Source of the DNA: Flavobacterium sp. | GTDB lineage: Bacteria; Bacteroidota; Bacteroidia; Flavobacteriales; Flavobacteriaceae | Length of the DNA: 7,472 nt | Assembly: GCA_023253295.1 (NCBI GenBank) | Contig: JALRGZ010000170.1 | Span: 1-7,472 of the forward strand | Direction of reading: 5' to 3' | Part shown: in pieces, positions 1 through 5,789 of the stretch | How the letters are laid out: every line of letters starts with the position of its first letter | Position numbering within the stretch: the stretch's first letter is position 1 | The notes under the pieces: generated by a model | Seen by the model: the letters and a program-made list of their open reading frames with translations, nothing else | Database searches by the model: none | What the model was told of the DNA's origin: nothing | Position numbers and translations under genes: made by a program

Positions 1-265
1 GTGATATTAACCAAACAAATGAAATTTCTGGTTCTAAATCTTTTGTAGTTAATTTAACTATTAGTTCATCTAATTCTAAATTATCACCTATTATAGATTT
101 AAAAAGAATTAATGCTTTTGCAATATCAAATAGATTAAATAACCCTACTGTATCTACGACAGATACATTTACAGGCGATGGTTCAACAACAACATTTACT
201 TTATCAAGTTCGCCTACAAGTGTTCACTTACTTGCAATTAAGAAAAATGGTAAAGAAATCAAAAA
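1..265 (+). other. Phage structural-protein-like fragment, apparently foreign to the rest
   Basis: Read in the frame of codon 3-5, this stretch encodes a Ser/Thr/Asn-rich peptide. It contains a segment like SPIIDLKRINAFAISNRLNN (about 87-146), followed by a TFTGDGSTTTFTLSS repeat-like segment (about 165-210). The first resembles a recurrent motif in virion structural proteins (DUF4815-like baseplate or tail proteins) of T4-like marine phages. The second resembles the GDGSTTxFTL modules common in phage tail and appendage proteins. Nothing here looks like a glycosidase. The frame stays open into the GH43 gene, with the change of character at about 240-275. The family call comes from motif memory, not a search. 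Most likely this is a piece of viral DNA joined by misassembly. Confidence 0.5.
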
Positions 266-1496
266 CGGAATTAAGCAGGCAACGAGTAAAAAACTCTTAG
301 GTCCTTGGAAGGAAAGCTTTGAATATTTGGATTATTATGCCGATAAGAAAACAGGTGTAGAAGGTTCTTCCGTTTTTAAATTGAACGATAGCGATGAATA
401 TATTTTAATGTATGATTTGTATTCGAGTGGTCGTTATGAATTTCAACGTTCTAAAGATTTATTTCATTTTACAGATAAAACAGAATCCTTTACTAAAGAC
501 TTTTTCCCTAGACACGGAAGTATAATGAGTATAACTAAGGAGGAAGCAAGAAGACTTCAGGAAAAATGGGGTGGTGTACCTCAAAGTTTACTGACTGCAA
601 AAGATGGAACTTATCGTTTTAAGTCGGAAGGGAATCCAATTATCAAACATAAATTTACTGCCGATCCGGCTGCTTTTGTGGAAAAAGATACGCTTTGGTT
701 GTTTACAGGTCACGATTTTGAAGGCGGACAAAAAGGCTATAAATTAAAAGATTGGCTGGTATTTTCGACTACCGATATGAAAAATTGGACCGAATATCCT
801 GTACCGTTAAAAATTGAAGATTTTAAATGGGATAAAACCAATGATGCTTATGCAGGTCAAACAATTAAACGAAATGGTAAATACTATTGGTATATCAGTA
901 CTAATGGTTCCGGAATTGGAGTAGCAGTTGCCGATAAGCCACAAGGACCTTATAAGGATGCGATTGGGAAACCACTTTTAACGAATGCTGATTGTTTTGC
1001 ATCTACACATTCATGGACTTGTATTGATCCTGCTGTTTTTATTGATGATGATGGTCAGGCCTGGTTGTTTTGGGGGAATGGAGTGTGCTATTATGCCAAA
1101 CTGAAAGAGAATATGATTGAAATAGATGGTTCGATTAAGAAAATTGATTTTGAAGGATTACAATTTACAGAGGCATCATGGGTACATAAACGCAATGGTT
1201 ATTATTATTTGAGTTATGCCAGTGGATTTCCTGAAAAAATAGCCTACGCAATGTCTAAAAGTATAGAAGGACCTTATGAGTTTAAAGGGGTTTTAAATGA
1301 AATTGCCGGAAATTCCAATACGAATCATCAGGCGATATTGGATTTTAAAGGCAAGTCGTATTTTATTTATCACAACGGAGCTATACAAACTAATGGTGGA
1401 AGTTATAGCCGATCAGTATGTATTGACAAATTAGAATATAATAATGATGGTACTATAAAGCGTGTTGTAATGACTACTGAGGGAGTTGGGAAGTAA
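3..1496 (+). CDS. Glycoside hydrolase family 43 protein, 5' partial (foreign N-terminus)
   Basis: The frame is open from the window edge to TAA at 1494-1496 (497 codons). The glycosidase part begins at about 268; a TTG at 327-329 could initiate but lies inside a domain, so it is not the true start. About 268-590 looks like the second half of one five-bladed propeller (GPWKESFEYLD; EGSSVFKL; FFPRHGS). About 630-1490 is a second, complete GH43 propeller. It has the expected acidic triad: Asp in FTADPAAF (663-665, putative base), Asp in CIDPAVFIDDDG (1026-1028, pKa modulator) and Glu in FTEASWV (1170-1172, putative acid). NHQAILDF and FIYHNG fit the family's C-terminal part. Such enzymes release arabinose or xylose from plant or algal polysaccharides in the periplasm or at the surface. 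Any signal peptide is lost with the 5' end. Exact substrate cannot be read here. GH43 assignment is strong; integrity of the N-terminus is doubtful. Confidence 0.85.
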   Translation, partial: DINQTNEISGSKSFVVNLTISSSNSKLSPIIDLKRINAFAISNRLNNPTVSTTDTFTGDGSTTTFTLSSSPTSVHLLAIKKNGKEIKNGIKQATSKKLLGPWKESFEYLDYYADKKTGVEGSSVFKLNDSDEYILMYDLYSSGRYEFQRSKDLFHFTDKTESFTKDFFPRHGSIMSITKEEARRLQEKWGGVPQSLLTAKDGTYRFKSEGNPIIKHKFTADPAAFVEKDTLWLFTGHDFEGGQKGYKLKDWLVFSTTDMKNWTEYPVPLKIEDFKWDKTNDAYAGQTIKRNGKYYWYISTNGSGIGVAVADKPQGPYKDAIGKPLLTNADCFASTHSWTCIDPAVFIDDDGQAWLFWGNGVCYYAKLKENMIEIDGSIKKIDFEGLQFTEASWVHKRNGYYYLSYASGFPEKIAYAMSKSIEGPYEFKGVLNEIAGNSNTNHQAILDFKGKSYFIYHNGAIQTNGGSYSRSVCIDKLEYNNDGTIKRVVMTTEGVGK

Positions 1497-1497
1497 A

Positions 1498-1519
1498 TGT
1501 TAAAATTTTTTGTTTAACA
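1498..1519 (+). terminator. Weak A/T hairpin after the GH43 gene
   Basis: TGTTAAA (1498-1504) and TTTAACA (1513-1519) form a perfect 7-bp inverted repeat with an 8-base loop, starting two bases after the stop codon. The position suits a terminator, but the stem is nearly all A/T and has no following T run, so it may be chance in AT-rich DNA. Confidence 0.25.
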
Positions 1520-1521
1520 AA

Positions 1522-1551
1522 TTGCTATCAATTAAAATAGTAGTAATTTTG
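1522..1551 (+). promoter_or_regulatory. Predicted Bacteroidota-type promoter for the 1572 gene
   Basis: TTG at 1522-1524 and TAATTTTG at 1544-1551 are 19 bases apart, matching TTG-N(17-23)-TAnnTTTG recognised by the primary sigma factor of Flavobacterium and Bacteroides. Transcription would begin at about 1556-1559, leaving a short leader before ATG 1572. Confidence 0.55.
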
Positions 1552-1571
1552 ATTTATAAAATGAAAAGTAA

Positions 1572-1913
1572 ATGAAACTAATTATTAAAATTTTAACGAC
1601 TTCCATTTTAGTCTTGCTGATTTCACATTTTATGCATGGAGTTCATGTAGCCAGTTTTACAACTGCTCTTTTTGTAGCTATTGTGCTAGGGTTGTTGAAT
1701 GTTTTTATTAAACCTATTTTGGTTTTATTTACTTTACCTATTACTTTTTTTACACTAGGACTGTTTTTATTAGTTATTAATGGTTTAATTATCATTATTT
1801 GCGATAATATAGTGGGAGGTTTTGATGTAGATACTTTCTTTACTGCGCTATTGTTTAGTATTATATTATCAGTTTCTCAATCTATTGTAAACTTGTTTTT
1901 AGGAGATAAATAG
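1572..1913 (+). CDS. Phage holin family 4-like / YvlD-type membrane protein
   Basis: A 113-residue, very hydrophobic protein with about four membrane segments (roughly residues 3-22, 28-46, 50-75 and 86-110). The LGLLNVFIKPILVLFTLPIT stretch, followed by FFTLGLFLLVINGL, is characteristic of PF04020 (phage_holin_4_2 superfamily, including YvlD), and the length is normal for the family. Despite the name, most members are chromosomal inner-membrane proteins of unknown role, not lysis proteins, and no endolysin lies nearby. The ATG at 1572 follows an A-rich leader and a good Bacteroidota promoter. The gene has its own promoter and a 92-bp gap to the next gene, so a link with the metal cluster is not implied. 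Family call is good; function unknown. Confidence 0.85.
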   Translation: MKLIIKILTTSILVLLISHFMHGVHVASFTTALFVAIVLGLLNVFIKPILVLFTLPITFFTLGLFLLVINGLIIIICDNIVGGFDVDTFFTALLFSIILSVSQSIVNLFLGDK

Positions 1914-1954
1914 TATTTTAGAAGTTTTAAAAAAATGATAAATATTTATAGCTA

Positions 1955-1986
1955 TTGTTTTGGCAAAATAAAATTTATTAATTTTG
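1955..1986 (+). promoter_or_regulatory. Predicted Bacteroidota-type promoter for the Cys-rich gene
   Basis: TAATTTTG at 1979-1986 matches TAnnTTTG exactly, with TTG at 1955-1957 placed 21 bases upstream (a second TTG at 1960-1962 is 16 bases away). A start at about 1991-1994 leaves a short leader to ATG 2006. This could head transcription of the metal-handling cluster. Confidence 0.55.
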
Positions 1987-2005
1987 TATCAAATTAAAGA
2001 TTAAA

Positions 2006-2365
2006 ATGAACAAAATCTACTTCATATTGTTATTGTTACTGGGCTTCTTTTTGATACCTGGTACAACATATGCTTGTGGAAGCGGTTCAGGACAGCATTC
2101 TTGCAAAATGGAAATGTCTTCCAAATCTAAAAAGCACGATTGCTGCAGCAAAAAATCAAAATCTAAAGACAAAGGTTGTTCTGGAAAATGCGGGCAATCT
2201 ATGTGCAGTGTTTCTTCTGTAAATATTGGAATAACTACTCCGGTACAATATGAAATGCTAAAACCTCTTTTCTGTATTACAGAAATAAAACAAAACTTTT
2301 CACAAGTTGTATCTGTTCCTTCAGACGGATATACAAGCCTATGGTTAATTCCTAAAATAGGTTAA
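2006..2365 (+). CDS. Small exported Cys-rich protein, probable metal binding (unknown family)
   Basis: A 119-residue protein I do not recognise as a named family. Residues 1-23 form a signal peptide (positive start, six-residue Leu/Ile core, TTYA before the cut), placing the mature protein outside the cytoplasm. A lipobox is not convincing, although Cys24 would be the first mature residue. Residues 24-67 hold seven cysteines (24, 33, 46, 47, 58, 62, 67), including CC and CSGKC, plus His31, His44, Met35, Met37 and Met66, spaced by Lys/Ser-rich linker. This composition suits binding of Cu or other soft metals. The second half (70-119) is not low-complexity, contains one more Cys (90) and ends in SLWLIPKIG. 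It stands 151 bp upstream of two exported HMA proteins, supporting a metal role. A promoter lies just upstream. Binding and specificity are inferred. Confidence 0.7.
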   Translation: MNKIYFILLLLLGFFLIPGTTYACGSGSGQHSCKMEMSSKSKKHDCCSKKSKSKDKGCSGKCGQSMCSVSSVNIGITTPVQYEMLKPLFCITEIKQNFSQVVSVPSDGYTSLWLIPKIG

Positions 2366-2374
2366 ACTTCCTTT

Positions 2375-2424
2375 TTTGATAGCCAAAGGTGTATCAAATT
2401 CTAAGCAATTTTGCTTACTATCAA
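2375..2424 (+). terminator. Nested inverted repeats, possible terminator or mRNA switch
   Basis: Two alternative pairings overlap. In the first, TTTGATA (2375-2381) pairs with TATCAAA (2392-2398), extended by GCC/GGT with one bulged G. In the second, TTGATAG (2376-2382) pairs with CTATCAA (2418-2424), enclosing a perfect hairpin TAAGCAA/TTGCTTA (2402-2408 and 2411-2417). The sequence after 2424 is T-rich (ATTTATTTATTTT). It lies 10 bases after the Cys-rich gene's stop, so termination or partial attenuation before the HMA genes is plausible. Confidence 0.4.
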
Positions 2425-2516
2425 TTTATTTATTTTACCGTTAATTTAATGTCATTATAGTTGCTTTGGACTATTTTGTCATTGGTTGACACTTTCACAT
2501 TTAAAAAATTATAATC

Positions 2517-2924
2517 ATGAAATCATTAAACAAAATAATGGTGGCAGTTGTTGTATTGCTGTCATCAATAGGTCTTAACGCACAAATTAAAAATGAAAAA
2601 ACTGCAGAAGTGAAAATTTCAGGTAACTGTGGTATGTGCAAAAAAAATATTGAAAAAGCGGGTAACGTTAATAAGGAAGCCGCTGTAGTATGGGACGCAA
2701 ATACTAAAATAGCAAAAATCAGTTATGATTCTTCTAAAACAACTCAGGATGATATTTTAAAACGTATTGCCAATGCGGGTTATGATAGTGAGAAGTTCAA
2801 AGCTACAGAAGAACAATACAATAAATTGCATGGATGTTGTCAATATGACAGAGAAGCTTCTGCAACAACTGATACGGATAAAACTGAAAAGAAAGAAGAT
2901 CACAACAGTGGTCATAACCACTAA
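2517..2924 (+). CDS. Exported heavy-metal-associated (HMA) domain protein with His tail
   Basis: A 135-residue protein. Residues 1-22 form a signal peptide (AVVVLLSSIGLNA before Gln23), so it is predicted periplasmic. Residues about 28-95 form an HMA-like fold of the ferredoxin type. The metal site is GNCGMC with Cys38 and Cys41, and the end of the domain has the usual IANAGYDSE. After it comes LHGCCQYDR with Cys107 and Cys108, a motif I associate with flavobacterial proteins of this kind, then a charged tail ending in His129, His133 and His135. It probably binds or shuttles Cu(I) or a similar ion in the periplasm. Neighbours are a second exported HMA protein and CopA downstream. The start follows an A/T-rich leader without Shine-Dalgarno site, normal for the group. 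No clear TAnnTTTG promoter was found between 2425 and 2516. Metal specificity cannot be read. Confidence 0.85.
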   Translation: MKSLNKIMVAVVVLLSSIGLNAQIKNEKTAEVKISGNCGMCKKNIEKAGNVNKEAAVVWDANTKIAKISYDSSKTTQDDILKRIANAGYDSEKFKATEEQYNKLHGCCQYDREASATTDTDKTEKKEDHNSGHNH

Positions 2925-2938
2925 TCCTTTCAATTACT

Positions 2939-2977
2939 TTGCTACAGTCCTTTTGAGAGACGAAGTGACTGTAGCAA
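2939..2977 (+). repeat. Strong intercistronic hairpin (11-bp perfect stem)
   Basis: TTGCTACAGTC (2939-2949) and GACTGTAGCAA (2967-2977) are perfect inverted repeats around a 17-base loop, whose ends (CTTT/GAAG) can pair a little further. It lies 14 bases after the stop of the first HMA gene and 24 bases before the next ATG. No T run follows directly, so it is not a typical terminator. RNA stabilisation, processing or partial termination that sets gene ratios are possible roles. Confidence 0.7.
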
Positions 2978-3001
2978 TGAAACCCTTTTAAAATTAAAAA
3001 A

Positions 3002-3526
3002 ATGAAACTATTTAAAATGAAAAATCAACTAATCGTTTTACTATTGTTTTTAGGTATGATAAATGCATCAGCTCAAATATCTAAAGCAGAAATTATGGCA
3101 ACAGGTTTAACCTGTTCAATGTGTTCTAATGCCATCAACAAGCAGCTAAAAGCTATGCCTGAAGTAGAGAAAGTGAATATAGATCTTAATACGAATACAT
3201 TTGAAGTTGTTTTCAAAAAAAATGCAGCGATTACTCCATTAGTTTTAAAAAACAGTATTGAGAAAACAGGTTTTTTTGTGGGTTCGATGATTCTCACTAT
3301 TGAGGGAAATACGGTAGAACCAAAAGACAATGGTAGTTTTAAAAATGCAAGCGGGACTTATGTTTTTGTAACACCAAAAGCTTCAGCTTCCAAAGGATCA
3401 CTTCGATTAAAAATATTGAACAACGGTTTTGTTACTAAAAAAGAATTCAAACAATCGTCTAAATTGCTCTCTAAATACCAGGGTTTTGGTGCACAGGAAG
3501 GAACTTATTTGGTGAAAACAATATAG
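3002..3526 (+). CDS. Exported HMA-domain protein with C-terminal extension
   Basis: A 174-residue protein. A signal peptide covers residues 1-24 (LIVLLLFLGMINASA before Gln25); an alternative start at Met6 (3017) would also leave a working signal. Residues about 28-95 form an HMA domain with the classic site GLTCSMC (Cys38, Cys41), followed by AINKQL and a VEKVNIDLNTNTFEVVF strand pair. Residues about 100-174 form an extra region without cysteines (TYVFVTPKASASKGSLRLKI; a KKEFKQSSKLLSKYQG helix) that I cannot assign. It is probably a periplasmic carrier for Cu(I) or a similar metal. Its stop is two bases from the next ATG, so it is co-translated with the predicted outer-membrane barrel, suggesting the two act together. 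A strong hairpin separates it from the previous HMA gene. Confidence 0.85.
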   Translation: MKLFKMKNQLIVLLLFLGMINASAQISKAEIMATGLTCSMCSNAINKQLKAMPEVEKVNIDLNTNTFEVVFKKNAAITPLVLKNSIEKTGFFVGSMILTIEGNTVEPKDNGSFKNASGTYVFVTPKASASKGSLRLKILNNGFVTKKEFKQSSKLLSKYQGFGAQEGTYLVKTI

Positions 3527-3528
3527 AG

Positions 3529-4332
3529 ATGAGGTATTTAATAATCGTAGTGTTTGGTTTATTTTCATTTAAGATTAATGCTCAAGAGTTATTTGTAATG
3601 ACCGAACCGGCAAGTAATATGCCGACGGCTTCAATAGGGGTTAGAGATATGAGTCAAGTCGTATTTAAAAAAGACAAAGGCTCTTATTATAACAATATGC
3701 CTGAATTAATGTGGGGTGTAAATAAAAATTTAATGATCCATGCTACTGCTTTTACAAGTAGTATGGAAGGAAACATGATGTTTCAAGGGGGAAGTTTATA
3801 TGTTAAATACCGATTTTTCTCAGTAGATGATCTGCATAGTCATTTCCGATTAGCTGCTTATGGAAGATTAAGTACTAATAACTCGACTGTAAATCATGAA
3901 GAAATTGAAACTATGGGAATGAATTCGGGTTATGAAACAGGAATTGTAGCAACCAAATTGGTTAATAAAACAGCCTTAAGTACCAGTATTAGTTACGAAC
4001 GAGCTTTGAATAATCAGGATAATGGATTTCCTAGTACATTTAGTAATAGTGCAATGAATTATACTTTTTCTATTGGACAGTTGATGTATCCTAAAAAATA
4101 TACTAATTTTAAGCAAACCAATATCAATGCTATGTTAGAACTTTTAGGTCAACGATTGAATCAAAATGGGAAATCTTATTTAGATGTTGTACCTTCGATT
4201 CAGTTTATTGTAAATAGTCAGGCACGAATAGATCTGGCATACAGACGTCAAATTTACAGTGATATGGATCGTATAAGTTCTAATAGTATTTTGCTTAAAT
4301 TAGAATATACTTTTTTCAATGTAACTAATTAA
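3529..4332 (+). CDS. Predicted outer-membrane beta-barrel protein of the metal cluster
   Basis: A 267-residue protein with a signal peptide at 1-18 (LIIVVFGLFSFKINA before Gln19). The rest alternates polar and hydrophobic residues in short strands with aromatic girdles (LYVKYRFFSV, HFRLAAYGRLST, TALSTSISYERAL, NYTFSIGQLMYP, ARIDLAYRRQIYS). It ends in a strand LLKLEYTFFNVTN. This pattern fits a barrel of about 10-12 strands, not a soluble enzyme. Methionines are frequent near the N-terminus and in loops (24, 31, 41, 57, 61, 69, 79, 83, 84, 129, 131). The start is two bases after the previous HMA gene's stop, indicating translational coupling. It may help metal leave through, or be sensed at, the outer membrane, but I recognise no named family and no function is proven. 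A substrate-free structural role is equally possible. Confidence 0.65.
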   Translation: MRYLIIVVFGLFSFKINAQELFVMTEPASNMPTASIGVRDMSQVVFKKDKGSYYNNMPELMWGVNKNLMIHATAFTSSMEGNMMFQGGSLYVKYRFFSVDDLHSHFRLAAYGRLSTNNSTVNHEEIETMGMNSGYETGIVATKLVNKTALSTSISYERALNNQDNGFPSTFSNSAMNYTFSIGQLMYPKKYTNFKQTNINAMLELLGQRLNQNGKSYLDVVPSIQFIVNSQARIDLAYRRQIYSDMDRISSNSILLKLEYTFFNVTN

Positions 4333-4347
4333 TTTAAAAAATAAAAA

Positions 4348-5043
4348 ATGAAAAAAATAATCCTTTCTTCGTTCGTATTAGCTCTTCTAATGCTAAGTTG
4401 TAACCAAAAAAACAAAGAAGAAAAAGTCTCAGAAGAAAAAGTTATAGTTAAAACTGATGCAGTGTACAGCTGTCCAATGCATCCGGAAATTACAGGGAAA
4501 AAAGGAGACGTTTGTACGGAATGTGGAATGGAATTGGAACCCAAAAGTACCGAAGTAGTTGAGGAAACTCAAGTAGAGATAAAAGAAGTGAGTGAGGCTG
4601 TAAAATCATCAGTTTCTAATGATGCTATTATTGAAGGTTATTTGAAAGTTAAAAATGCTCTGGCCAATGACAATTCTAAAGAAGCTACAACAGCGGCCAA
4701 TGATTTTATTAAAGCAGTGTCGGCTACCAATACTTCTAAAATAGATTCAAAATTATTGACTAAATATTTGAATAGCACTGACGAAGCTAAAAAACAAGCG
4801 GAATTAATTGCTAAAAACGATGGGAAAATTGATCAACAACGTATGTATTTTGCTGTTTTGAGTAAAGATATTACTTCTTTGATAGCTGATTTTGGTACTA
4901 GTAAACATTTATACCAAGACTATTGCCCTATGTATAATGAGGGTAAAAGTGGTTACTGGATTAGTGAATTCAAAGCGATCAAAAATCCATATTATGGTTC
5001 TGAAATGCTGGAATGTGGAGGAATGATTAAAGAAATTAAATAA
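4348..5043 (+). CDS. DUF3347 lipoprotein with HMBD metal-binding module
   Basis: A 231-residue protein. Residues 1-18 form a lipoprotein signal ending in LLMLSC, so Cys18 would be lipidated. A charged linker leads to an HMBD module (about 39-66): YSCPMHPEI, then CTECGMELEP, with Cys42, Met44, His45, Cys56, Cys59 and Met61 as likely ligands. Residues about 80-231 match DUF3347 (PF11827): a helical region from IIEGYLKVKNALANDN to SKDITSLIADFG, then YCPMYNEGKSGYWIS (Cys193) and NPYYGSEMLECGGMIKEI (Cys223). These modules often occur on or beside CusB/CzcB adaptors of RND efflux pumps, so it probably handles Cu(I)/Ag(I) in the periplasm. The gene is 15 bases after the barrel gene and ends the operon at the terminator of 5077-5113. 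The assignment is strong; the biochemical role is inferred. Confidence 0.88.
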   Translation: MKKIILSSFVLALLMLSCNQKNKEEKVSEEKVIVKTDAVYSCPMHPEITGKKGDVCTECGMELEPKSTEVVEETQVEIKEVSEAVKSSVSNDAIIEGYLKVKNALANDNSKEATTAANDFIKAVSATNTSKIDSKLLTKYLNSTDEAKKQAELIAKNDGKIDQQRMYFAVLSKDITSLIADFGTSKHLYQDYCPMYNEGKSGYWISEFKAIKNPYYGSEMLECGGMIKEIK

Positions 5044-5076
5044 TTTTCACTTATTATAAAAGCCAATGAAATAATT

Positions 5077-5113
5077 AAAATCCTAACTTTTTTTTAAGAG
5101 TTAGGATTTTTTT
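5077..5113 (+). terminator. Rho-independent type terminator
   Basis: AAAATCCTAAC (5077-5087) and GTTAGGATTTT (5100-5110) form a perfect 11-bp stem with a 12-base loop, followed by a T run to 5113. The A run on the 5' side means it could also act on the opposite strand. It closes the operon ending at 5043 and separates it from the regulator at 5144. Confidence 0.88.
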
Positions 5114-5143
5114 GTTCAAAAGAAGTTTTTAAACCTGTGTTAT

Positions 5144-5704
5144 ATGAAAATCTATATTAAAAATATGGTTTGTGCCCGTTGTGAGATGGCAGTAAAAACT
5201 TTATTTGAAGACATGCAAATTCCTTTATGCTCCATTAAATTGGGAGAGGTAGAGATTTCAAAAATTGTAGATGATAATCAAAAACAAATTTTAGCTGAAA
5301 AATTACAAGCCTTAGGTTTTGAATTATTGGATGATAAAATAAGTAAGACCATCGAGCGCATAAAAAATCTAATTATTGATTTAGTTCATCATCAAAATGA
5401 GCAACCTAAAGTTAATTTGTCAGCTTATTTAGCCGAAGACTTACAACAGGACTATAGTACGCTAAGTAATTTGTTTTCGGAAACGGAGGGCATTACCATT
5501 GAACATTATCTTATTGCTCAAAAAATAGAAAAAGTCAAAGAATTGTTGATTTATAACGAATTGAGTTTGAGCGAAATTGCGTTTCAATTGAATTACAGTA
5601 GCGTTGCGCATCTGAGTAATCAATTTAAAAAGACAACAGGCATAACACCTACGCAGTTCAAACAACTTAAAGACAAAAAAAGAAAACAAATTGACGAATT
5701 ATAA
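5144..5704 (+). CDS. AraC-family regulator with N-terminal HMA-like CxxC domain
   Basis: A 186-residue cytoplasmic protein. Residues 1-62 look like a short HMA-type domain: IKNMVCARCEMAV gives Cys10 and Cys13 at the usual loop position, and the domain ends in LQALGFELLDD; Cys29 is a further cysteine. A helical linker follows (66-92). Residues about 93-180 form the AraC DNA-binding domain with both helix-turn-helix units: LAEDLQQDYSTLSNLFSE, and SLSEIAFQLNYSSVAHLSNQ followed by FKKTTGITPTQFK, the AraC signature. There is no sugar-binding cupin domain. It probably senses Cu(I) or another soft metal through the CxxC site and switches on the neighbouring efflux genes. It sits 85 bp upstream of CopA and after a terminator. 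No promoter with a good TAnnTTTG box was seen at 5114-5143. Sensing is inferred; the AraC call is firm. Confidence 0.87.
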   Translation: MKIYIKNMVCARCEMAVKTLFEDMQIPLCSIKLGEVEISKIVDDNQKQILAEKLQALGFELLDDKISKTIERIKNLIIDLVHHQNEQPKVNLSAYLAEDLQQDYSTLSNLFSETEGITIEHYLIAQKIEKVKELLIYNELSLSEIAFQLNYSSVAHLSNQFKKTTGITPTQFKQLKDKKRKQIDEL

Positions 5705-5789
5705 ATGATGTAATTTTTTTCCAAGATTGTGCAACAGCTAAGTATTCGAACATTCAGAAATTTGTAGAAGTACTTTTAATAGCATTAAA

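Noticed and set aside
1561..1575. Four-codon frame (ATG AAA AGT AAA TGA) overlapping the start of the 1572 gene as ATGA, a possible leader peptide.
   Set aside because: Too short to support, no recognisable ribosome site, and such ATGA overlaps are frequent by chance in A-rich leaders.
1572..1913. Prophage or lysis module suggested by the holin-like gene plus the phage-like left end.
   Set aside because: PF04020/YvlD proteins are common chromosomal membrane proteins; there is no endolysin, integrase or att site, and the phage-like piece seems to be a chimeric join.
2486..2515. TTGACA, 18 bases, TATAAT: a near-perfect E. coli sigma-70 promoter just before ATG 2517.
   Set aside because: Transcription would start inside the coding sequence, beyond the ATG, and the primary sigma factor of Bacteroidota prefers TTG/TAnnTTTG. 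Likely chance in AT-rich DNA.
2767..2991. Open frame overlapping the end of the first HMA gene and the hairpin.
   Set aside because: Out-of-frame overlap with a well-supported gene, no recognisable domain, and it reads through the 2939-2977 inverted repeat.
5705..5789. Regulator-binding site or promoter in the gap between the AraC gene and copA (TTC/GAA repeats, TACTTTTA).
   Set aside because: No exact TAnnTTTG box with a TTG at the right distance, and the short repeats are too small to separate from chance; copA may be read from upstream.
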